A stretch of DNA of 64,000 bases from Prochlorococcus sp. AG-347-L17 (GCA_003278925.1 QCCN01000008.1:1-64000), one strand, 5' to 3'; positions 52,586 through 63,445 are shown, counted from the stretch's first letter. The notes: a model not told the origin generated them from the sequence alone. A program made the numbers and translations.

Positions 52586-54364
52586 TTATTTTTTTATTGG
52601 AATTTTATAAATTTCAGATATGAACTTCTTCCATAAATAAGCTGCATTCCCACTAGATAATTCAGATTCCTTGTTATCGTCGTAACCTATCCAGATCCCT
52701 GTTGTAAGGCTATCAATAGAACCAATAAACCAGAGATCTTTATTTCCATCAGATGTTCCTGTTTTCCCATAAATTTTCTTACCTTTTATAGAGGCTGCTC
52801 TTGAAGTGCCTTCTTTTACAGATTTTTCAAGAAGTTTATTTATTTTCTTGTTTATTTTTAAATCTAATATTTTCTTGGAAATAGATTTATTTTCCCAAAT
52901 AGGTTGTTTTTTAAATGATTCTATTTTTTCTATGATTTCGGGGCTTTGAATCTTCCCATTATTGTTTATTGCAGAATATGCATTTGTGATGTTTAAAAGA
53001 TTATCTCCGTAGGCGCCAATAGCTAATGATAGGAATTCCTCAAACTCTTGCTCGTAACCTAGTCCAAATGAATTCGCTAAATTAATAATATTTTTTAAGC
53101 CGATTTTCTTTGTTATTGATATTGGAACGATATTTGATGAACTTTTAAATGATTCAATCAAAGATATTGAACCTCTATAGTCTTCTGAAAAATTTTTTGG
53201 GCAATAACTTTCCCAGCATATTGGTAAGTCTTCAAATTTATCGCTTAATTTTATGCCTTCTATTAATGCGGCAGCATAAGGGATTATTTTAAAAGTAGAA
53301 CCTAAAGGTCTTATAGATGAAATCACTCTATTGTATTCATTAATTGATGGATTTTTGCTGGTTATCATTGTCCTGATTAGTCCTGTGTTTGATTCGATAG
53401 ATAACAGACCAAATTCAAGTTCTTTAGGCCCTGCATATCTTGATATTTTTTGACCTTTTTCTTGCCAATATTTGTTGATAGAAGATTTAATTCTTAAAAA
53501 CTTATAATCATTTTTACTTCCAATTTTTTTATCTGTTTCCTGAAGAATAAAGTTTATTAGTAATTTATCATCTAAAAAATTATCAGGTGTTTGATAATTT
53601 AACTTTATTTTTTCTTTAATAGCCTTATTCTTATTTGCAAGAGAAATATATCCATCAACATACATTGATTCAAGAACTTTATTTCTATTTTTAATAGCTA
53701 GTTCTAAATTTTGATAAGGTGAATAAATTGATGGCGCTGGAGCTAATCCTGCAATTAATGCAATCTCTGATAATGTCAATTCTTCTATAAATTTTCCAAA
53801 ATAAACTTGAGCAGCCTCGTTTACCCCGTATGCTCCTGATCCTAGATAAATATTATTTAAATATAATTTTAAAATTTGATTTTTGTTATATCTAAATTCA
53901 AGTATGAGTGATATAAATATTTCCTTGATTTTTCTTTGAAAACTTAAATCATTATTTAGAAAAAGTAATCTAGCAACTTGTTGTGTAATCGTACTTCCTC
54001 CCTCTTTAACATAACCACTTCTAATATTTTGAATAAGGGCACGTGAAATACTTTTTAAATCTATTCCATTATGTTTATAAAATCTTTTATCCTCAGAAGA
54101 TATAAAAGAATGTTTAAGAAAAAATGGAATTTTATGAAAACTATTATCAATTTCAAATTTGCGGCTTAATTTGCTTAGTATCTTATTATCAGAAGATGAT
54201 ATTACGTAAGAATATTTGGTTTCCCGAGACTTTTTATTTTTAGAAACGTCAAATTTTAAGGTACTAAATATTAGACTAAAAAAATAAAAAGATATTCCAG
54301 AAAAAATTAATATTGGAATTATTAAAACAAAAGATTTAAATTTAATCTTTTGCACCTTAAGCAA
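52586..54364 (-). CDS. Class A penicillin-binding protein (bifunctional transglycosylase/transpeptidase)
   Basis: A 592-aa peptidoglycan polymerase. One N-terminal membrane anchor (FVLIIPILIFSGISFYFFSL), GT51 domain with SSEDKRFYKHNGIDLKSISR and GGSTITQQVARLLFLNNDLS, then a transpeptidase domain with SxxK (RPLGSTFKIIPYAAAL), SxN-like (FKSSSNIVPISI) and KTGT (YGKTGTSDGNKDLWFIG). Short for the class, like other picocyanobacterial PBP1. It overlaps chlG by 8 bases. Confidence 0.92.
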   Translation of the reverse strand: MLKVQKIKFKSFVLIIPILIFSGISFYFFSLIFSTLKFDVSKNKKSRETKYSYVISSSDNKILSKLSRKFEIDNSFHKIPFFLKHSFISSEDKRFYKHNGIDLKSISRALIQNIRSGYVKEGGSTITQQVARLLFLNNDLSFQRKIKEIFISLILEFRYNKNQILKLYLNNIYLGSGAYGVNEAAQVYFGKFIEELTLSEIALIAGLAPAPSIYSPYQNLELAIKNRNKVLESMYVDGYISLANKNKAIKEKIKLNYQTPDNFLDDKLLINFILQETDKKIGSKNDYKFLRIKSSINKYWQEKGQKISRYAGPKELEFGLLSIESNTGLIRTMITSKNPSINEYNRVISSIRPLGSTFKIIPYAAALIEGIKLSDKFEDLPICWESYCPKNFSEDYRGSISLIESFKSSSNIVPISITKKIGLKNIINLANSFGLGYEQEFEEFLSLAIGAYGDNLLNITNAYSAINNNGKIQSPEIIEKIESFKKQPIWENKSISKKILDLKINKKINKLLEKSVKEGTSRAASIKGKKIYGKTGTSDGNKDLWFIGSIDSLTTGIWIGYDDNKESELSSGNAAYLWKKFISEIYKIPIKK

Positions 54365-55304
54365 CTAAAAAACTGTGTCCTATCGCTAAAGCTGTAACTA
54401 ACATTCCAGTTATAAGGAATGGTTGGGCACTTGCTTGATATTTGACATCAAACTTTAGAGGATCTCTTAGTAACCACATATCTTGAAATGTAATTTGTGG
54501 TATTACCAATAAAACCAAAATTACAGAGGCTAAGTGTTGACCAATAATGACTAATACTACAACCATTGCTAATTGAAAAATGTCAATCAGACCCGCACTT
54601 ATTCTACTTGCATTTTTAATTCCAAATACTACTGGTAAAGAGTTTAAGCCTAGCTTTGAGTCTCCTTCAACACTTTTGAAATCATTAATAACAGCAATTC
54701 CAAGTCCAGAAAGGCTATAAGCAAGTGTTAGTAATGCCGTCACAATAGTTAATTTCCCAAACAAGGCTTGTCCTGCCCACCAAGGTAAAGCTATATATGA
54801 TGCGCCTAATGCATAATTTCCAAGCCAACCATTCTGTTTTAATTTAAGGGGTGGAGCAGAATATATATAACTAACAAAAGATCCTCCTAAGGCTAAAAGT
54901 AAGACAGAAGGAAAGTTATGTTTAGCATATAAATCTAATAGAAAAGCAACAATTAGGCCCGCAATAAGTAATACCCAAATTTGGATTTTTACGTCTTTAA
55001 TTGAAATTTTCCCAGAGGGAATTGGTCTATTTGGTTCGTTAATTGCATCAATTTCTTTATCAAAAAAATCATTTATTGTTTGTGTATAACCTGCCAGAAG
55101 TGGCCCACTCATTAACATACATGCTAGTGAAGCTAAAACATTACTAAATGTCCATTCAAAATTTCCACTTGCGGCTGCTCCACAAATAACACCCCATATC
55201 AAAGGGATCCACGTAATTGGCTTCATTAACTGTATACGAAGTTTCCATATACTTGAAGTTTCAGATGCACCCTTAATTCCTAGTAGTTGTTTTGGATCAT
55301 TCAC
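54357..55304 (-). CDS. chlG: Chlorophyll synthase
   Basis: A membrane prenyltransferase joining phytyl/geranylgeranyl diphosphate to chlorophyllide (here probably the divinyl form typical of the group). UbiA motifs NDFFDKEIDAINEPNRPIPS and NDFKSVEGDSKLGLNSLPVV with aspartates for Mg-diphosphate, about eight to nine helices, 315 aa. The start follows the stop of the DUF2862 gene by 8 bases. Confidence 0.95.
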   Translation of the reverse strand: MNDPKQLLGIKGASETSSIWKLRIQLMKPITWIPLIWGVICGAAASGNFEWTFSNVLASLACMLMSGPLLAGYTQTINDFFDKEIDAINEPNRPIPSGKISIKDVKIQIWVLLIAGLIVAFLLDLYAKHNFPSVLLLALGGSFVSYIYSAPPLKLKQNGWLGNYALGASYIALPWWAGQALFGKLTIVTALLTLAYSLSGLGIAVINDFKSVEGDSKLGLNSLPVVFGIKNASRISAGLIDIFQLAMVVVLVIIGQHLASVILVLLVIPQITFQDMWLLRDPLKFDVKYQASAQPFLITGMLVTALAIGHSFLVA

Positions 55305-55312
55305 TTTAATCT

Positions 55313-55537
55313 TTAACCTTTCTCAATTTCTTCTGGGAAAAACCAGTTTTGATCGCCATTCTGGAATTTTGCGGTGATTCCAATACTCCTGCCGTCTGTC
55401 ATCTTATATCCTGTTATTACGGCTTTAGGATTAGAGGATATTTGATCAATTAATTTCGCTGGAAGTCTATCTTTTACTTTGTTAATGTTAATTTTGATTT
55501 TACTACCGATTTTGGGTAATAATTTTGTTTCAGCCAT
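55313..55537 (-). CDS. DUF2862 protein
   Basis: A 74-aa small beta-rich protein: LPKIGSKIKININKVKDRLP, VITGYKMTDGRSIGITAKFQ, NGDQNWFFPEEI. This is the DUF2862 pattern conserved in cyanobacteria beside chlG. Function unknown. Divergent from hisF, 59 bases apart. Confidence 0.85.
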   Translation of the reverse strand: MAETKLLPKIGSKIKININKVKDRLPAKLIDQISSNPKAVITGYKMTDGRSIGITAKFQNGDQNWFFPEEIEKG

Positions 55538-55596
55538 AAGAGGTAAAATGGAAGCTATTATGCAAGATTAACAGCATTTGGACAATTTTTACTAAA

Positions 55597-56367
55597 ATGG
55601 TAGCTCTTCGTTTAATTCCTTGTTTAGATGTCGCCAATGGCAGAGTCGTTAAAGGTGTGAATTTTGTTAACTTGAGAGATTCAGGTGATCCTGTTGAGTT
55701 AGCTTGTAGATATTCTGATGAAGGCGCAGATGAATTAGTATTTTTAGATATTAGAGCAAGTGTGGAAAATAGGAATACATTAGTCGACCTTGTTTCTAGG
55801 ACAGCAAAATCAGTAAAAATCCCTTTTACAGTAGGTGGAGGCATAGATTCTGTTTCTTCTATTAATGATCTTTTAAGAGCAGGTGCGGATAAAGTTAGTT
55901 TGAATTCCTCAGCCGTAAAAAATCCTGATTTAATTTTTGAAAGTTCTAAAGAATTTGGTACTCAATGCATCGTTATAGCAATTGATGCTCGAAGAAAAGT
56001 TAATAAGGCTGGTGAGTGGGAAGTATATGTAAAAGGAGGGCGAGAAAATACTGGAATAGATGTATTAAGTTGGGCAAAGAAAGTTCAGGAATTAGGCGCG
56101 GGGGAAATATTGCTTACTTCAATGGATGGTGATGGTACACAGAATGGATATGATTTGAATTTGACAGAATCCGTTGCAAATATTGTTGATATCCCAGTAA
56201 TTGCATCAGGAGGGGCAGGCTCTCTAGAAGATATCTATGATGTTTTCAAAGAAGGTAGGGCATCAGCAGCACTTTTGGCATCATTACTGCATGATAAGAA
56301 ACTTACTTTAAAAGAAATAAAAACTTTCCTCCTAGAAAAAAAACTTCCAATTAGACCATATGAATAA
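55597..56367 (+). CDS. hisF: Imidazole glycerol phosphate synthase subunit HisF
   Basis: The cyclase subunit of histidine synthesis, a TIM barrel. [20 protein letters not shown] with the catalytic Asp in CLDVANG, the phosphate loops [11 protein letters not shown] and [13 protein letters not shown], and the second catalytic Asp region [16 protein letters not shown]. 256 aa is normal. menG/ubiE follows 45 bases later. Confidence 0.96.
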   Translation: MVALRLIPCLDVANGRVVKGVNFVNLRDSGDPVELACRYSDEGADELVFLDIRASVENRNTLVDLVSRTAKSVKIPFTVGGGIDSVSSINDLLRAGADKVSLNSSAVKNPDLIFESSKEFGTQCIVIAIDARRKVNKAGEWEVYVKGGRENTGIDVLSWAKKVQELGAGEILLTSMDGDGTQNGYDLNLTESVANIVDIPVIASGGAGSLEDIYDVFKEGRASAALLASLLHDKKLTLKEIKTFLLEKKLPIRPYE

Positions 56368-56412
56368 AAAATTTAATTTAATCCCAAAAAGAAATAAGTT
56401 TAAAATTTAAAA

Positions 56413-57114
56413 ATGAAATTTACAAAAACTATTGAAGTCAAAAATATATTTAACAAGATTTCTTACAAATATGACTTTTTAAATAATTTATTAAGTTTTG
56501 GGTTGCACAGATTATGGAAAAGGAAATTAGTTAATTTATTGGAACCTTTAAATGGTGAAGATTGGGCTGATTTGTGCTGTGGAACTGGAGATTTAGCATT
56601 CTTAATTTCTGAGAGAGTTAGTCCAATGGGCTCAATTACTGGAATTGACAGTGCAGAAGATATCTTAAATATTGCAAAGAAAAAATCAGAGCTAAAAAAA
56701 AATAAATTTATTAAGTGGGAAATTCAAGATGTATTAGAAATTAATGATTATTCAAAAAATTTTGATGGGATTTGCATGTCATATGGACTAAGAAACTTGA
56801 ATAATGTTGAAGAAGGAATAAAAAAAGTTTTTTATCTTTTGAAGGATAAAGGAAGGGCAGGATTTTTGGATTTTAATCACTCAACAAAAAGTTCTTTATC
56901 CAATATTTTTCAGAAAATTTATTTGAGATTTATTGTAGTAACCATTTCGCGGATTTTTAATTTAGGTCCAGAGTATGCATATATTGAAAAAAGTATTAGA
57001 AATTTTCCAAAGAAAAATGAGCTTATAATTATTGCTAAAGAAGTTGGCTTTAAAAAAGCTGAATATAGGACTATTTTGGGTGGGCAAATGGGAATTCTAA
57101 TCTTAACAAAATGA
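56413..57114 (+). CDS. menG: Demethylmenaquinone / 2-phytyl-1,4-naphthoquinone methyltransferase
   Basis: A UbiE/MenG-family SAM methyltransferase. FNKISYKYDFLNNLLSFGLH and RLWKRKLVNLL (UbiE signature 1), WADLCCGTGDLAFLISE (motif I), CMSYGLRNLNNVEEGI (signature 2), GFLDFNHS. In cyanobacteria this enzyme makes the last methylation of phylloquinone for photosystem I. 233 aa. Confidence 0.9.
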   Translation: MKFTKTIEVKNIFNKISYKYDFLNNLLSFGLHRLWKRKLVNLLEPLNGEDWADLCCGTGDLAFLISERVSPMGSITGIDSAEDILNIAKKKSELKKNKFIKWEIQDVLEINDYSKNFDGICMSYGLRNLNNVEEGIKKVFYLLKDKGRAGFLDFNHSTKSSLSNIFQKIYLRFIVVTISRIFNLGPEYAYIEKSIRNFPKKNELIIIAKEVGFKKAEYRTILGGQMGILILTK

Positions 57115-57119
57115 ATAAT

Positions 57120-57650
57120 TTAGTTATTTATTTTTCTCCAACAAAAAGAACACTTTCCCCATCTTTTGATTTCGCCCTCAGGAGTAGGGGAATTGCAGAG
57201 AGTACAAATGCACATATTATTTTGATGGATTCTGCTTGGATGCTTTGCCCAAACTAACTTTGCATTAGTAGCCTTAATATTTTTATTTTTAATTTCATAA
57301 TTTTGTATTATTTTTATTTCATTCAAAGTTATTCCAATTTTCTCGATTCTTTCTTTTAATTTATGTCTGTTATAGATTAAAGCTTGGCGCCACTGTGGAT
57401 GATTTACTGCAATAGTAAGTATTTTTTTTTCAATATTTAAAGGTTTGCATTCTTGAAATAGTTCCAAACCGATTAAGTTCTTCCAGTTTTCGTTGATTTT
57501 AGAAATTTTATCTAAGTCTCCCCATGATTTTTTGAAATTATCAAGACAATTTTTTAATGGATGCGGATTCCTTCTATTCACTATTGGCAAATACTTTTTG
57601 TCCAATTTGTAAAATTTACTTATTAAGACTAAAGTTAATCTAATCTTCAA
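57120..57650 (-). CDS. DciA-like protein (DUF721)
   Basis: A 176-aa protein with the DUF721 core (NENWKNLIGLELFQECKPLN, LTIAVNHPQWRQALIYNRHK LKERI in two parts), the fold of DciA, the ancestral loader of the replicative helicase DnaB. The C-terminus carries a likely zinc ribbon CICTLCNSPTPEGE...CSFC. ATG 57650 is used; a later in-frame start is possible because the first 15 or so residues are hydrophobic/basic and not family-typical. Confidence 0.75.
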   Translation of the reverse strand: MKIRLTLVLISKFYKLDKKYLPIVNRRNPHPLKNCLDNFKKSWGDLDKISKINENWKNLIGLELFQECKPLNIEKKILTIAVNHPQWRQALIYNRHKLKERIEKIGITLNEIKIIQNYEIKNKNIKATNAKLVWAKHPSRIHQNNMCICTLCNSPTPEGEIKRWGKCSFCWRKINN

Positions 57651-57680
57651 AAAGATGCTTGTTGTATTAATAAAGAATTT

Positions 57681-58430
57681 GTGAAAGTTATTGGATCTGC
57701 ATCTAAGACGGTTTTTTACTTAAAAAAAATCCAGGGTCAATATCCAACCTGGAGACTTCTTTACAAAATAAAATGTAAAAGTACCGAGAATGAGCTTACA
57801 AACTTTCTAGGATATTCTGAAATAAATAAAAATCAGCCAGTTGCGATTATCGCAAGAGAACAGTTCTCAGGGGTTGGCCAAAACTCAAAAACTTGGGTTT
57901 CTCCAAAAGGCGGGATTTGGTTAAGTGCAGCTTACCCAATATTTTCAAAAGAATTTGAATGTCAAATATTTAATTTGTCTTTAGGAATTAAGTTATGTGA
58001 AATGCTTAGACAAGAGAATATAAATGTTTGTTTGAAATGGCCAAATGATATTTTTTTTGGTTCAAAAAAGTTGATTGGATTTTTACCAAGGGTTATAACA
58101 AGAGGCAAAGAAATTATCTATGTAAGAGTAGGACTTGGCATGAATGTTTTAAATTACACTCCATCAGAAGGTATTTCATTATCAAAAGTACTTCAAACTA
58201 AGAATATTAATCAACATTATTGGACAGCCAAAGTTCTTAAAGCTTTTTATGATTCAATTGAATGTAATAAGAAGAAAGAATATGTTATTAAATCTGCAAA
58301 TAAGTTTCTTACTAAAAGTTTTTTACCAAGTGGTTATTGTCCTCATATATGGAAAATTAAAGATATTGATTTCAATGGGAACTTAAGAATTGAAAATGAA
58401 ACTCAACTGAAGGTAATAAGAAGATTTTGA
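57681..58430 (+). CDS. birA: Biotin-[acetyl-CoA-carboxylase] ligase
   Basis: Activates biotin and attaches it to BCCP. AREQFSGVGQNSKTWVSPKG is the shorter form of the biotin-binding GRGR region, then GIWLSAAYPI, LKWPNDIFFGSKKLIGFLPR with the catalytic Lys, and GLGMNVLN. 249 aa, without the N-terminal DNA-binding domain of the E. coli repressor, so catalytic only. GTG start. Convergent with the ABC ATPase. Confidence 0.9.
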   Translation: MKVIGSASKTVFYLKKIQGQYPTWRLLYKIKCKSTENELTNFLGYSEINKNQPVAIIAREQFSGVGQNSKTWVSPKGGIWLSAAYPIFSKEFECQIFNLSLGIKLCEMLRQENINVCLKWPNDIFFGSKKLIGFLPRVITRGKEIIYVRVGLGMNVLNYTPSEGISLSKVLQTKNINQHYWTAKVLKAFYDSIECNKKKEYVIKSANKFLTKSFLPSGYCPHIWKIKDIDFNGNLRIENETQLKVIRRF

Positions 58431-58432
58431 AT

Positions 58433-59119
58433 TTAATTAACTTTCAATTCCACTATTCTTCCATCCTTAAATTTAGCTATTTTTTTTGCGCGATTTGCAA
58501 CTTCATCTTCATGAGTAACTAAAACTATAGTTATTCCAGATTCATGCAGTTTGTCAAAAAGATCTAATACATCTTCAGTGGTTTTTGAATCTAGTGCTCC
58601 AGTAGGTTCGTCTGCTAACAAAATTGCAGGGTTATTGATAATAGCCCTCGCAATAGCAACTCGTTGTTGTTGACCTCCGGATAATTGGTTTGGACGATTA
58701 TTCATTCTTTCTGAAAGGCCAACTTTTTTTAAAGCATTCTTACCTCGCTCTAATCTTTGTTCAGGATCAATACCAGCATAAATCATCGGTAAAGTTACAT
58801 TTTCAAGTGCAGTTGCGTCTGAAAGAAGATGAAATTGTTGAAAAACGAAGCCTAATTTTTGGTTACGTATTTCCGCTAGCTCATCATCAGATAGATTCTC
58901 AACGGGAATACCATTTAATTTATAAATACCTTTAGATGGTCTATCTAGACATCCAATAATATTCATAGCGGTACTTTTGCCTGATCCACTAGCTCCCATT
59001 ACAGCTAAATAATCACCTTTATAAATTTCTAAGTTTATGCTGTCTAAGGCTTTAACAGTTAGATCCTCTTTCCCATATGTTTTAGATATATTTTCTAAAC
59101 TCGCTACTTTCTTTGACAT
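58433..59119 (-). CDS. ABC transporter ATP-binding protein (LolD/MacB/DevA type)
   Basis: A 228-aa ATPase: Walker A MGASGSGKSTAMNIIG, Q-loop FVFQQFHLL, signature LSGGQQQRVAIARAI, Walker B AILLADEPTGALDSKT and H-loop VTHEDE. The MacB-type family works with FtsX-like permeases exporting lipids, lipoproteins or heterocyst-type envelope glycolipids (DevA). No permease is adjacent. Substrate unknown. It precedes ndhB's stop by 16 bases on the same strand. Confidence 0.9.
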   Translation of the reverse strand: MSKKVASLENISKTYGKEDLTVKALDSINLEIYKGDYLAVMGASGSGKSTAMNIIGCLDRPSKGIYKLNGIPVENLSDDELAEIRNQKLGFVFQQFHLLSDATALENVTLPMIYAGIDPEQRLERGKNALKKVGLSERMNNRPNQLSGGQQQRVAIARAIINNPAILLADEPTGALDSKTTEDVLDLFDKLHESGITIVLVTHEDEVANRAKKIAKFKDGRIVELKVN

Positions 59120-59135
59120 TTATTGAAGAATTAAT

Positions 59136-60656
59136 CTAGGAAATATTGTTTGCTATAGCAATAACATCTTGTAAGAAAGGAGTTTCTGAAACTGCAGTAT
59201 TAGCTAATTTAAAAAGAGGATTAGACAGGATTCCTCCAAGAGCAGTTACTGCAACGCAAGTATAAAGTGCAATTCTCAATGGAGGTAAGCCTACAATGCT
59301 CCAATTAATTTCAGGATATGATTTGACTATTTCAGAAGCTTCCTGTGGTTCTTTAACTACCATCATTTTTATCACTGAAATGTAGTAATAAATAGATATA
59401 ACTGAAGTTACTAATCCAACTATTACTAATAGATATTGATGATTTGCCCAACCTGCAAAGAACAAGTATATCTTTCCAAAAAATCCTAACATTGGAGGTA
59501 AACCTCCAAGAGATAGAAGACAAAGGCTTAAGCCTAAAGTAATGAGAGGATCTTTTTGATAAAGTCCTGAGTAATCAAGAATTCTGTCAGAACCAGTTCT
59601 TAGTGAAAAAAGTATTACACAAGAAAATGCACCCAAATTCATAAACAAATATGCAGCCAAATATAAAACAGCTGCTGATAAACCATCTTGTGTGCCAGAT
59701 ACTATTCCAATCATTACAAATCCGGCTTGTCCAATAGAACTGTAAGCTAGCATCCTTTTCATTGAGGTTTGAGCTAGAGCTACTACATTTCCTAGAGCCA
59801 TGCTTAATATGGCCAAAATGGTAAATAGAAGTTTCCATTCTTCGTCAAAAGAAGAGAAAGTAGTGCTTAATATTCTTATTGCAAATGCAAAGCCAGCTGT
59901 TTTTGAACCAACAGATAAAAAAGCTACTACAGGTGTAGGTGAACCTTCATATACATCAGGGGTCCATTGGTGAAATGGAACAGCAGCAATTTTAAATGCA
60001 ACTGTTGATAAGACAAATACAAGAGCTAGTGAAGTAATGAAGGATGGCTTATTGATAATCTCTAAACCTATTGTCACTAAGTTTGTTGAACCACTTAATC
60101 CATAAAGAAAAGAGGATCCATACAAATAGACAGCAGCAGCAGCTGATCCAACAAGTAGGTATTTTAATGCCGCTTCTGAACTTCTTGGATCTCTCTTGAG
60201 GTAACCAGAAAGTAAGTAGCTTGCTACAGATAAGGTTTCCAGAGATATAAATACACTAATAAGGTCAGTAGATCCACACAAAAGCATTGCTCCAAGGGTG
60301 GCAGACAGAACTATCGCAGCAAATTCGCCAATAGGGCTGCCACTTTGTTCTGTATACCGCCAACTAATAAGTAAAGATACTAAGGTTGATAAAGAAATTA
60401 TTGCTCTAAATGCGATTGATAAATTATCTGAATTAAAGGACCCAAGGAATGAGCTTTCTACCGGATTACTCCATTGCAATGCCAAACTAAAAAGGGAGCT
60501 GCCTATTGATAAATAGCAAATTACTGGTGCCCATTTTGATGCAGTTTTTTCTCCAGCTAAATCTACAAGAAGTGTTCCAACAATACCTAGTAAAATAAAA
60601 GCCTCTGGAATAATGGCTTGAGCATTTAAATTAATTGTAAAGATTTCGTTGGGCAC
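59136..60656 (-). CDS. ndhB: NAD(P)H-quinone oxidoreductase subunit 2 (NdhB)
   Basis: A proton-pumping membrane subunit of the NDH-1 complex, serving cyclic electron flow, respiration and CO2 uptake. 506 aa with about 14 helices; conserved stretches [60 protein letters not shown] and [16 protein letters not shown] carry the pumping Lys/Glu residues. Divergent from topA. Confidence 0.96.
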   Translation of the reverse strand: MPNEIFTINLNAQAIIPEAFILLGIVGTLLVDLAGEKTASKWAPVICYLSIGSSLFSLALQWSNPVESSFLGSFNSDNLSIAFRAIISLSTLVSLLISWRYTEQSGSPIGEFAAIVLSATLGAMLLCGSTDLISVFISLETLSVASYLLSGYLKRDPRSSEAALKYLLVGSAAAAVYLYGSSFLYGLSGSTNLVTIGLEIINKPSFITSLALVFVLSTVAFKIAAVPFHQWTPDVYEGSPTPVVAFLSVGSKTAGFAFAIRILSTTFSSFDEEWKLLFTILAILSMALGNVVALAQTSMKRMLAYSSIGQAGFVMIGIVSGTQDGLSAAVLYLAAYLFMNLGAFSCVILFSLRTGSDRILDYSGLYQKDPLITLGLSLCLLSLGGLPPMLGFFGKIYLFFAGWANHQYLLVIVGLVTSVISIYYYISVIKMMVVKEPQEASEIVKSYPEINWSIVGLPPLRIALYTCVAVTALGGILSNPLFKLANTAVSETPFLQDVIAIANNIS

Positions 60657-60720
60657 TTTATTAAATTGGATTAAATTAGATGTTTGATTGTAAGGGTCTA
60701 AGAGTTAATCTTAACTTGAT

Positions 60721-60739
60721 TATAATTTGTGGGTATGAT
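60721..60739 (+). promoter_or_regulatory. Possible -10 boxes for topA
   Basis: TATAAT (60721-60726) and TATGAT (60734-60739) lie in the ndhB-topA divergent spacer, about 95-110 bases before the topA start. No clear -35 is seen. Either could be the -10 element. Confidence 0.35.
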
Positions 60740-60831
60740 TTTTGAAATTTTCAGAAAAAATTACTTGAAAAAGCTTCAAATAATCATAATATGCCCTAAC
60801 TGAACAAAAACACCAATTTTTGAAATAAACC

Positions 60832-63438
60832 TTGGATCACACACTTGTTATTGTTGAAAGTCCCACCAAAGCAAAAACTATAAGAAAGTTTTTGCCTTCT
60901 AATTATGAAGTTCTCGCTTCAATGGGACACGTAAGAGATCTTCCAAAAGGAGCTGCTGAAATACCTGCTGCTGTTAAAAAGGAAAAATGGTCAAGGATAG
61001 GAGTTAATACAACAGAAGATTTTGAACCACTTTATATAGTTCCAAAAGATAAGAAAAAAGTTGTTAAAGAGTTAAAAGATGCATTAAAAGGTGCGACCCA
61101 GCTATTACTGGCAACTGATGAAGATAGAGAGGGAGAGAGTATTAGCTGGCATCTCCTGCAAATACTTAAGCCTAAAATACCAACTAAGAGAATGGTTTTT
61201 CATGAAATTACGAAAAAGGCAATTAATAAAGCTTTAGACCAAACAAGAGAAATTGATATGGAACTTGTTCAGGCTCAAGAAACAAGAAGAATCTTAGATA
61301 GGCTTTTTGGATATGAATTATCTCCTTTACTTTGGAAGAAGGTAGCCCCCCGATTATCTGCTGGTCGTGTTCAATCAGTTTCAGTAAGACTTCTTGTTAG
61401 GAGAGAGAGAGAAAGAAGATCCTTTAAAAAAGCTTCTTACTGGGGGATTAAAGCTTCCCTAGCAAAAGATAATATTACTTTCGAAACTAAATTATTCAGT
61501 TTAAACGGTCAAAGAATTTCTAATGGTTCTGATTTCGATGAACAGACCGGCAAATTAAAAAAAGGGAATAAATCTTTAATAATTGGAGAAGAAAAAGTGA
61601 ATGAATTATTGAAGACTTTTTCCTCAGAGGATTGGTTAGTATCAAAAATCGAAAAAAAACCATCCACTCGTAAGCCAGTTCCTCCATTCACAACTAGCAC
61701 ATTACAGCAAGAAGCAAATAGAAAGCTTCGTTTGTCTGCGAGAGAAACCATGAGATGCGCACAAGGGCTATATGAGAGAGGATACATAACATATATGAGA
61801 ACTGATTCAGTACATCTTTCCGAACAAGCCACAAGAGCAGCTAGAGAATGTGTCAGTTCTATGTATGGAAAAGAATATTTATCTAACTCACCAAGACAAT
61901 TTAATTCAACTGCAAGAAATGCTCAAGAAGCACACGAAGCTATTAGGCCGGCAGGTGAGGTATTCAAAACACCTAAGGAAACTAATCTAACTGGTAGAGA
62001 CTTATCTCTTTACGATTTAATTTGGAAAAGAACTGTAGCCAGTCAAATGGCGGAAGCTAAGCTAACAATGATTAATGCTGAAATTAGCGTGGGGGATGGA
62101 TTATTTAAATCGAGCGGGAAAAGTATTGATTTCGCAGGATTCTTCAGAGCTTATGTAGAGGGAAGTGATGACCCAAGTTCATCACTTGAACAACAAGAAA
62201 TTATTCTCCCAAACTTAACAACTGGGACATCTCTTGAAGTTACTAATAAGGAATCTACTTTTCATGAAACTAAACCTCCTGCAAGATATACAGAGGCTGC
62301 ATTAGTGAAAGTACTTGAAAAAGAAGGGATTGGAAGACCTTCTACCTATGCAAGCATTATTGGGACAATAGTGGATAGAGGTTATGCGAATATATCTTCC
62401 AATACTTTGGCTCCAACCTTTACAGCTTTTGCTGTTACTGCTCTATTAGAAGAACATTTTCCTGATCTCGTTGATACTACTTTTACTGCAAAAATGGAAT
62501 CTTCATTGGATGAAATATCTTCAGGCAACCTTGAGTGGCTACCATACCTCGAAACTTTCTATAAAGGTAAAAATGGTTTAGAGGTAAAAGTTCAGAAAAC
62601 AGAGGGTGATATTGATGGTAAAGCTTATAGAAAAGTTGATTTCGAAGACCTTCCTTGCATAGTCAGAATAGGCTCTAATGGACCTTGGTTAGAGGGTATA
62701 AAAATTGATGAATCTGGTAATGAAATTCAGGCGAAAGGTAATCTTCCAATGGATATTACTCCTGGAGATTTAGATATAAAGCAAGTTGATCAAATTTTAA
62801 GTGGCCCATCAGATCTTGGAACTGATCCAAAAACTGGGGAAAAAGTCTTTTTAAGATTTGGCCCTTATGGACCTTATGTACAATTGGGAAATAATGATCA
62901 AGATAAAGCTAAACCAAGAAGAGCTTCATTACCCAAAGAATTAAGAACTGATGATCTAACTCTAGATGTGGCTCTTGTACTTTTAAGTTTGCCTAGATTG
63001 TTAGGAGTTCATCCGGAAGGCGGAATTGTTGAGGCTGATAGAGGAAGATTTGGTCCTTATATCAAATGGATTAAAAATGAAAATGAATCTGAAAACAGAT
63101 CCTTAAAGAAAGAGGATGATGTTTTTACAGTTGATATAAAACGAGCATTAGAAATTCTTGCGATGCCAAAAATGGGTAGAGGTGGTCAAGAGGTACTTAA
63201 AGACTTTGGAAAACCTCAAGAATTTAATGAAAAAATCCAAATTTTAAATGGAAGATATGGGGTCTATTTAAAATGTGGCAAAACTAATGTTTCGCTTGCA
63301 AAAGATACTGATTTAGAAAAATTCACGATAGATGATGCTATATCTCTTTTAGAAGAAAAACTAAAAGATAAAAAAGGCTCTATTTTAAAAAAATCAAAGA
63401 TAAGTAATAAAAAAAATACAAGGAAAAAGAAAAGTTAG
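60832..63438 (+). CDS. topA: DNA topoisomerase I
   Basis: A type IA topoisomerase relaxing negative supercoils. Toprim domain (TLVIVESPTKAKTIRKFLPS, LLATDEDREGESISWHLLQI), the active tyrosine in GYITYMRTDSVHLS, NAQEAHEAIRPAG, and a C-terminal stretch of several TopA_C repeats (GKKVFLRFGPYGPYVQLG type, YGVYLKCGKTNVSLA) ending in a Lys-rich tail. 868 aa, TTG start (the triplet before GATCACACA). Confidence 0.96.
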   Translation: MDHTLVIVESPTKAKTIRKFLPSNYEVLASMGHVRDLPKGAAEIPAAVKKEKWSRIGVNTTEDFEPLYIVPKDKKKVVKELKDALKGATQLLLATDEDREGESISWHLLQILKPKIPTKRMVFHEITKKAINKALDQTREIDMELVQAQETRRILDRLFGYELSPLLWKKVAPRLSAGRVQSVSVRLLVRRERERRSFKKASYWGIKASLAKDNITFETKLFSLNGQRISNGSDFDEQTGKLKKGNKSLIIGEEKVNELLKTFSSEDWLVSKIEKKPSTRKPVPPFTTSTLQQEANRKLRLSARETMRCAQGLYERGYITYMRTDSVHLSEQATRAARECVSSMYGKEYLSNSPRQFNSTARNAQEAHEAIRPAGEVFKTPKETNLTGRDLSLYDLIWKRTVASQMAEAKLTMINAEISVGDGLFKSSGKSIDFAGFFRAYVEGSDDPSSSLEQQEIILPNLTTGTSLEVTNKESTFHETKPPARYTEAALVKVLEKEGIGRPSTYASIIGTIVDRGYANISSNTLAPTFTAFAVTALLEEHFPDLVDTTFTAKMESSLDEISSGNLEWLPYLETFYKGKNGLEVKVQKTEGDIDGKAYRKVDFEDLPCIVRIGSNGPWLEGIKIDESGNEIQAKGNLPMDITPGDLDIKQVDQILSGPSDLGTDPKTGEKVFLRFGPYGPYVQLGNNDQDKAKPRRASLPKELRTDDLTLDVALVLLSLPRLLGVHPEGGIVEADRGRFGPYIKWIKNENESENRSLKKEDDVFTVDIKRALEILAMPKMGRGGQEVLKDFGKPQEFNEKIQILNGRYGVYLKCGKTNVSLAKDTDLEKFTIDDAISLLEEKLKDKKGSILKKSKISNKKNTRKKKS

Positions 63439-63445
63439 AAAAAAT